Assembly: GCA_010645155.1 (NCBI GenBank)
Contig: JAAGOF010000064.1
Span: 199,123-263,122, forward strand
Direction: 5' to 3'
From: Tigriopus japonicus
Lineage: Eukaryota > Arthropoda > Copepoda > Harpacticoida > Harpacticidae
Length of the DNA: 64,000 bases
Shown here: positions 57,760 through 64,000 of the stretch, in pieces
Position numbering within the stretch: the stretch's first letter is position 1
Layout of the letters: every line of letters begins with the position of its first letter
Program-made: the position numbers and the translations under genes
The notes under the pieces: model-generated
What the model was told of the DNA's origin: nothing
Databases searched by the model: none
Seen by the model: only the letters and a program-made list of their open reading frames with translations

Positions 57760-59993
57760 GTAAGTATTGCTCAAGCGAAACTGTTTCATTAAAACTCAAA
57801 GCAAGCTGAACAGATCATTCTACTATGAGACTAACATGAGCAAAATTATACTGATATTTGCCAAATCAGTGTCATCGGTCCTCTAAAAGATATGACAAAT
57901 GGGCTAGATGGGTTCAACACAATGAAACCAGCTCATGTCTTTTATTTGGCTGAGACTGAGCGTTTAACAGGCAACTCGACATGGAATAAGATAAAAAGAT
58001 AAAAAAGTTAATTTTGTGGAAGATCGTGCATGTGTTTTTTGTCTGATAGCTGTAGCAGGTCCACCAACTAGATAGTTTCATTCTATCACTATAAAGCTTG
58101 TTGTAAAAGGCCAAGACCAAGGTGACAAGGGATCAATTTTGAAAAACTTTGAGGGAACCTTAGACCCAAAATGACTCTCAAGAGTCAAACCTACAAAGTC
58201 TAACGGAACATCTTTCCCGGAGGAGGAAAAATCGTTGAATAATAGCGTGGGACAAACGTTGGCAATGGTGAATTGTAATCCATCACTACTAGCTCTTGGT
58301 GGCTGATGGCCATTAACACAAAACTCTTTCATGCTTGAATGCAGAGCTGTCTACTTAGGTTGGTCATTTTAGACCTCCAGAGAGTTGAGTGAAAGGTTTC
58401 CACATTTTGCTTTAGACTACCCGAGAAATGTATCCCGAACTCACTTCCAAAGATGTTGCAACCAAGGGTCGAATGACTTCAGCTCGTCGAGGATCTCGTT
58501 GCATGCAAAAGGTCATCATAGAAGATGCCATTGAATACCAAGAGGTGCTGCAATGCACAATGGTGTCCAAACAATCGTGTTCCATCACGTTCAAAACTGT
58601 GTTCAAGGCCAAAACCGTGAGTAACAAACAACCAACAGCAGTACGAAAACCTGAAAGACAAAGCTAGCTCGCTTTTTTGATATTCAAAGTCGGATACCTT
58701 TTTTTAAACGTGAAAGATAAGATTTTGTTGGAAGACAATCCAATACCAGTTTTGTCGACTCGTCTACAATGGAATTGATCATTTTGGAAAGTTGAATACA
58801 ATACAGATGGCATCGCTCAAAAGCCAAGCGAGTTTCATCAATCTTTTGTGGGGAAAAGGAGAAAAAATGTGCCGAAAACTTTGACGGATTCACTTACTGT
58901 AGTTCCAAACGAGACGAAAGGAATGTATTGCTACCGTAGCCTTTCGCACTTGTCATAAATCTCCAAGAATGCATTAAGTGCAGGTTGAAATCACGAGCAA
59001 TTCCTTTTCAGGTACACGAATGTCAAGAATACTTCAAAAAGACATGTATCATTGAATTCAAGCCCGTGATCCATTACAAACGTATTCAAATCTGTCGGAA
59101 TTATCCAGCCCAGCAATGCTCCGAGCCAAATCAAATCACGGATAACTCTCGAAATACAACATGTGTTGGAGACCATGTCAGAGGTCAGTCATAATGTGTT
59201 TGTTGATCATGATTACATTTGATAGTTCCTAGCGAGTGTTAGACAACCAATAACGGAAACCTAATTTAAAAACTCACAAAAGCGTCAGTGTGTATACCTT
59301 GACTCACACATGTTTGTTAGAATTATGGAGTTTGATGGACAAATGATAGGCTTCAACAGCTTTTGGCTTTGCTTTCAAGTTAGCTACTCATCTATGCATT
59401 TTAATTGGCCGTACTTATTTTGTTTTAGTATGCATGCTTGAGGAATCCGAACCATTTGCCTCGTGTCCGCAAAGTATTCACGATCAGTGTTCGTTTTCCC
59501 AAGAAACTCAAGTCACTTGCTTAAGAAGACATCTGAAACTGGGACATTGTCAAGTGGAAAAAAGACATTCCACTGGTTTCAAAGCATCCTCTCCAAAGTG
59601 CCGTAATGTCCCTCAACAGATTTGCTTGTCAGATTCATGTTCCAGAGTGGAAAAACGAACTTGTGGAGTTCGTTTCAAAAAGGTAGGCTCATCATTTCCA
59701 CTGCACCAAATTGGATCCATTTCCGTTGCCAAGTCTGCGCCGGGATTTTCCCATGATGAGTTTCTCTAATTACGTAGATTGTGATTGATGCTCCACAAGA
59801 GATGTGCACGTTGGTTCCTCTGGAACGATGTGGAACCACCACCAAAATCCTGCCCTCGTTGCAACCCCAAGAGCTGTGCGTGAACACGCCCAAAGAGATT
59901 TGTCAGCCAGCCAGTTTGATTCCAATGCGGAGGATCAAGTTACCTCGAGTAAGAAAATGGTGCGAGGAGACAACGATACGCGCTCTTGATTGA
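57661..59993 (+). CDS. secreted cysteine-rich protein, function unknown (5 visible exons)
   Basis: Exons 57661-57759, 58416-58616, 59012-59183, 59429-59682 and 59778-59993 join in frame to 313 codons plus stop. The first visible exon encodes STFLLVPLVFLTVDSRSA, a signal-peptide-like segment, but has no initiator Met, so a short upstream exon is missing. The mature part is built of short Cys-spaced modules such as VHECQEYFKKTCIIEFKP, KCRNVPQQICLSDSC, MCTLVPLERCG and LCVNTPKEICQP. The C..VP...C pattern recurs in many uncharacterised secreted arthropod proteins. It ends near RVRKWCEETTIRALD. The likely location is extracellular or cuticle-associated (inference). AATAAA lies at 60158. Confidence 0.8.
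58416..58616 (+). CDS. Cys-rich gene, second visible exon
   Basis: 67 codons, phase 0 to 0, acceptor TTTGCTTTAG, donor ACC|GTGAGT. Encodes a basic linker, then RCMQKVIIEDAIEYQEVLQC. Confidence 0.8.
59012..59183 (+). CDS. Cys-rich gene, third visible exon
   Basis: Acceptor TTCCTTTTCAG, donor AGAG|GTCAGT (weak), phase 0 to 1. Encodes CQEYFKKTCIIEFKP and ICRNYPAQQCSEP. Confidence 0.8.
59429..59682 (+). CDS. Cys-rich gene, fourth visible exon
   Basis: 254 nt, phase 1 to 0, acceptor TTTGTTTTAG, donor AAG|GTAGGC. Nine Cys, including CPQSIHDQC and CRNVPQQICLSDSC. Confidence 0.82.
59778..59993 (+). CDS. Cys-rich gene, terminal exon
   Basis: Acceptor AATTACGTAG. Five Cys in VP-type modules and a TGA at 59991-59993. 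An internal CGA|GTAAGA could act as an alternative donor near 59948. Confidence 0.8.
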   Translation: MVIDAPQEMCTLVPLERCGTTTKILPSLQPQELCVNTPKEICQPASLIPMRRIKLPRVRKWCEETTIRALD

Positions 59994-60157
59994 ACACTTG
60001 ATGAGATGGGCAAACCTTACCAAAAATATTGATTGATCCTCATGTATCTTAAATTTCAAAATGCGGCCCTGAAGATATTAAACCACTTTTTTCAGTTTTA
60101 GTTTATAGTTTTTTTGAACGTAAATGAAATAGAAGTTAATTGTGATTAGAGCAACGA

Positions 60158-60163
60158 AATAAA
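60158..60163 (+). promoter_or_regulatory. polyadenylation signal of Cys-rich gene
   Basis: AATAAA 165 bp after the stop. Confidence 0.55.
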
Positions 60164-62458
60164 AAAGTTAGAAAGAGCAACTTTCCAATTTGCCAAAAAC
60201 ATGGCCATTTCTAGGAGTTTGTGGCAATTATGTGGGCAGGAACTAGCAACTTTAATTTTGATGTAGAAATACTCGAACTTTGTGTGGAACGACTCCACCT
60301 TTGTCCCCAAAGTCAAAAATGATTGTAAAACATGTTAAAACAAATTTGAAACCATGCTCACTCATCAGGTAGGCAGAGGCTTTGTGTATACCTATTTACA
60401 CTTACTAGTCGATGTGCCCCTAATGATTATTCCTTCAGCAATACAACCAAGATTGAAAATCGATGAATTTAATTCGTACATTCCTTGTGCCAATCATACA
60501 TAGATGATTTGTTTGCCCATTTGTACACCTAGTACTCTTGAAGCTTTCATTTAATCATAAACACTTGACAGAATTCTCATTCATCTGCTAAGGCTAGTCA
60601 TTATGTAATTTGGACTATCTTCAAAATCTCAAGCTTTTTTCATTGGGCCTTACACGTACTACCTTCCCATCATTGATTTTTTTAACTATGACATTAGCTC
60701 GGGTGTTATGTGCACTATTTCAAATGGCTCAAGTATATATGTACATAAGCTGCCTTTCAAACACCGCTTATGTACAGAGACCATACTAAGGCATGGTTAT
60801 TTACACTTTACTTTGGTATATTTGAGCAAGAAAATCGGAAGGTCTTTAGTGATCCTTGACTTGAGCCTTAAGTACAATTTTAGTACAATTAACATTCGAG
60901 CTAATAATGTGACTAGATCTATGAAAAATAAATACAGAAATAGTTTATCTGCTCCTATGGTTTGTGTTTCGAAAACCAAGAATGTTGAAGATAAAGGCAT
61001 TTTTCTTAAGCGAATGGATAAATCTTGGTAGGCATTGTTGTTTCAAATGCAAATGGCTAGTTGGAACTATGGTCCACGAGGAACCCTTTTGTGGCTTTGG
61101 AATTGAATTTACATTGAGCAAATGACCCTGCAATGCAATATCCATTGTGTACTTGGTGGTCGTTGGTTCAATGCATAGACAAGTGGGTTCTTAACTGCCA
61201 GAAGATACAAAAGAGACAAGAGATCCAACCTCGTCAGCAAATATGTACACACTACTGGTAAACACATACTATACTATGTAAGGTCCCTATGTTTTCGTGG
61301 TTACATTGCACTCGTTGCAATGAATGATCTAGAACAATTAAGGTGTGAGTGTTGTTCTTGTGATACGTGTATAAAGAGTTTTAAAAGTACTTTGGGTTAA
61401 ACGATGACTAGCATGCAATTTTAAAGGTCTCTTCGTTTAGCTTATGGTTTGAAACTTGGCTCGTGCGGACATCAAACCATCAAACTAAAGTCATTTGCTG
61501 ATTGCATTATTAAGGAAGGGAGCAAAATTACAAAAGAGTAAAACAGATGAGCCTAGTTGGTATTTCCCTAAAACCAATGTCTCATTAGTGTTATTGTTCA
61601 CCAACAACAGCGTCCGAAATACACCCTCAATCTTAGGATGTTATAACGTGTGTACGTTGTTTTGTGTGTAACGACATGAACGTTGAAAATGAATCTTTCT
61701 TGTCCCTGTTATTTTGGAAAGTGTTGGTGGTTTCACTGAGCACTTTACGCAAGCTTAAAAGTTATGGCATAAAAAGATACTAGTATCTTCATCAAGCCTT
61801 TAAAAGGCCAAACATAAATTTTCACTAAAATTTGATCTAGTTAATAATCTTATTAATTACCCTTTCACTCAAAAGCCAAAAATACCTTGTCATAAAAAGT
61901 CATTCGCACAAGCTCCCAATAAAAGAACCGAGAGCAGACTATTTCAAACAAAGTCGTTCGACAGACCTCTGGACAGCAAAATTGGCACAGCAGATTTGTG
62001 ATCTGAGCTCTGTAACTCATGGAGGCGATATAAATTCTTCACGTTCTGAGCTCACGGATTTCAACATCAACAAAGCTTTCGAAATCAGATTTTAAGAGAT
62101 TTTTCCAACACAAGCTGCACTGAGGGAGCATGAAACATGACAGATTGGATTTTGACAACACCTTTGGGGTCCATTTGGGGCCCATGAAACGTAAGCTTGG
62201 GTAGTCAATTGAACACCAAATAGAAGTTGATGGGTGCAACAGCCCATTATTTAACGCTCTCAAAGGTGGAAGGAACTAGAAACTGTTCTAAGGCTCACCA
62301 TTTTAGACTTCCCCATCACCCAAAAAGCAACAAATGTGAGCCGCGGTCAAGATATAAAGGACTAATCAAAGCCCATTTGGATGTTATTGACCAATTAATT
62401 GGCTTGAAAAGCGACTTTTTTGGTTTCAAAACCAAAAATGTTCAGGCTGTCACAAGTA
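60164..62458. other. gene-free intergenic region
   Basis: AT-rich with no supported gene; the ORF at 60708-61031 and its antisense overlap have no domain. Confidence 0.5.
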
Positions 62459-62532
62459 AGGAGGAGACGCGTTGTCGTGGTTATCACAGTATCCTGTGCT
62501 GAGAAGAACCCTAGGTTCGATTCTCCTCCCTA
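62459..62532 (+). mobile_element. tRNA-derived SINE head
   Basis: GGAGGAGACGCGTTGTCGTG runs into an A-box-like GTGGTTATCACAG, and a B box GGTTCGATTCTCC lies at 62514-62526. The end complements the start (GGAGGAG / CTCCTCC), as in an acceptor stem. The 74-nt length and pairing are tRNA-like, but no sensible anticodon arm was resolved, so it is called a SINE and not a tRNA gene. Confidence 0.55.
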
Positions 62533-63129
62533 ACCTATCACAAGGAAATTCATAAACAACAATTTCAACTCTATTAGACGGAGAACTAATCTGATATCGG
62601 ACAAGAGAGTACCTGTCGGAAAAAATGGATGACGTAATGACTGGTTTTGTTGACCAGGCGAGGTTCTAACCCAGGACCCTAGAATCCAACAATCGGAGAA
62701 AGTATCTCGTTAGGATTCAATTTTGTACAATTGAATAGCAACTCCAACTCGGATTGTTTCCTTCCGGAATTTCGGCAAACGAATGTTGATTTAAAAACAT
62801 CTCCTACTTGAGATTGTTTTTACATTTTATTAAGCCCACCCGTCTTCTAGTTGCAGAACATGTCTGCTGTACCGAATTGAGTAAAGAAATTGAATTGCCT
62901 TGCACCCCCCGGGGTCGCAAAAGTCGAAAAGCCACTGATAAGTATTCCAATGACCAAAATCGATTTTACATTTATTGGTGCAAGAGGAGATATTCTTTGT
63001 GGATTCGGATATCAACGAACACAAATCATTTTTTCTCCAATTCTATGGAGTTCTCCATCCCATTTGAAGCTCTTCATTTTTAACTCAATAAGCTATTGAA
63101 GTCCAATATCTGCTCATTAAAAACCATTC

Positions 63130-63560
63130 AATTCAATTGAACCCAGAGAAGACCAGCCTCCAGGGACTCCATGGTCAAAAGTATACCAAACCAGGGGCTG
63201 TTGGAGGTCCAAATCTCCTCCTCCAACACCTGGAATGACCATGGTCATGCACTACTCAGGAAGCCCAACTCAATGGTGACAATCCTCAGAAGGCTGAGGG
63301 AGCACCTGTCACAAAAGACACCGCTGGAGCTCATTTTGATCCCATGGCCTTGTCCAAGGTGAGATATGCCATGGATGTCTATACCGACCCAACCTTGGGT
63401 TGGAGGGACAAGCAATGTCACAATCCAAACATTCAGGCTCTTCAAGTGAAAGCAAACAATGCCGTGCGAAATGCCTCAGATTGGGATGGGAAGACAAACC
63501 CCCTGTGCCCATCCTACTCCAAAGGGCCAACATCTCAAGTGTGCTTCAGATGAGCATCAG
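63130..63560 (+). pseudogene. LINE reverse transcriptase C-terminal fragment, frameshifted
   Basis: Two frames together read as the region after the RT catalytic domain. VTILRRLREHLSQKTPLELI occurs in one frame. ALSKVRYAMDVYTDPTLG followed by IQALQVKANNAVRNA occurs in another. The shift lies near 63340. The catalytic domain is absent. The LINE family differs from that at 3.6 kb. Confidence 0.5.
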
Positions 63561-63611
63561 TGCCAACTAGCGCCTCTAGTGCCAACGCTCTGACAGTGTC
63601 AGTGTCTGACG

Positions 63612-63850
63612 TAGAGCTGTGCATCGGATCCGAAAAGTCGGATCCGATCGGATCCGAATCCGATCGGATTCGGATTCGTTCGGATTGACGCAAGAATTTT
63701 CGGATTCGGATTCGTTCGGATTTTAGCGCGAATTTTCGGATTCGGATTCGTTCGGATTTGCCAAAACCTGTCGGATTCGGATTCGGATTCGGATTTGCGA
63801 AAAAAAATTCGGATCCGACGTAATCCGAAACCAATCCGAATTTTTCATTT
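63612..63850. mobile_element. left end of a second hAT-like element
   Basis: TAGAGCTGTGCATCGGATCC begins a block dominated by GGATTCGGATTCGTTCGGATTT repeats and TCGGATCCGA palindromes, analogous to the CCGAAA-filled element at 13113. The complementary right end was not found before 64000, so the element probably runs out of the window. The minus-strand ORF made of SERIRIR repeats is an artefact of the period. Confidence 0.45.
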
Positions 63851-64000
63851 TACTTTTTTATTTCAATTCACAATCAAATATTTCTATATTAAGAGAATCA
63901 TAGAAAGGTTTTGTAGTAAAAAAGCATCAAAAAGTTACAAAACGTGTTCAAAGCAAAACCATCCTATTTGAATAAAGTAAAGATTTTGCCAAGTATTCAC

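Noticed and set aside
62459..62532. Possible functional tRNA gene
   Set aside because: The ends pair and a B box is present, but no coherent anticodon arm was resolved and related heads occur elsewhere, so a SINE origin is more likely.
63535..63834. Minus-strand 99-codon ORF with SERIRIR and NPNPNP repeats
   Set aside because: It is a by-product of the GGATTCGGATTCG DNA repeat, whose period keeps frames open; no protein family is implied.
1..64000. CRISPR arrays, prokaryotic operons or phage-like systems
   Set aside because: The window has spliced animal genes and eukaryotic transposons; no regular spacer array or operon-like packing was seen.

Overview
The window looks like nuclear DNA of an animal, most likely a crustacean and plausibly a copepod. 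It is AT-rich, has GT-AG introns, and carries a large load of decayed transposons of several classes. The confident host genes are two Na+/H+ exchangers, a katanin p60-like ATPase and a secreted cysteine-rich protein. The species itself cannot be fixed from the sequence.

Layout. 1-18.7 kb is a repeat-rich, mostly gene-free flank. It holds a broken inverted-repeat family copy with an LTR remnant and a LINE 3' end (2.7-4.75 kb), a GC-rich island with a TATA promoter and a 70-codon ORF (5.3-6.4 kb), and a degenerate Ty3/gypsy element on the minus strand (7.1-9.2 kb). The gypsy element is interrupted by a 261-bp foldback element and abuts a dead DD37D mariner (9.2-10.06 kb). Further right are a 360-bp inverted-repeat element, a 333-bp hAT-type MITE with an 8-bp target duplication, and a complete-ended but frameshifted Tc1 element with IR/DR termini (13.9-15.5 kb).

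18.8-47.8 kb carries two head-to-tail SLC9-type exchangers. Gene A (18772-42376) has 14 exons that join in frame to 960 codons over 23.6 kb. Gene B (43268-47781) has 12 exons and 811 codons in 4.5 kb. Exons 2-7 of the two genes have identical lengths and phases, so they arose by tandem duplication. Gene A introns are inflated by SINEs and MITEs. Its first intron also contains, on the opposite strand, an intronless 502-codon katanin p60-like gene. The cytoplasmic tail of gene B contains a duplicated exon block.

47.8-57.6 kb is gene-poor, with a tRNA-derived SINE that shares a 3' tail with the LINE fragment at 4.1 kb, an inverted partner of the 2.7-4.75 kb repeat, and an inverted pair of ORF-containing repeats. 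57.66-59.99 kb encodes a secreted cysteine-rich protein of unknown function in five visible exons; its initiator exon was not found. 60-64 kb is intergenic, with a SINE, a LINE reverse-transcriptase fragment and the left end of a second hAT-like element that runs out of the window.

Functionally, the two exchangers should sit in the plasma or an endomembrane and swap Na+ for H+ for pH, volume or salt regulation. Their membrane cores are near-colinear, while their tails diverge and carry different sets of basic-Ser motifs. This suggests regulatory specialisation after duplication.
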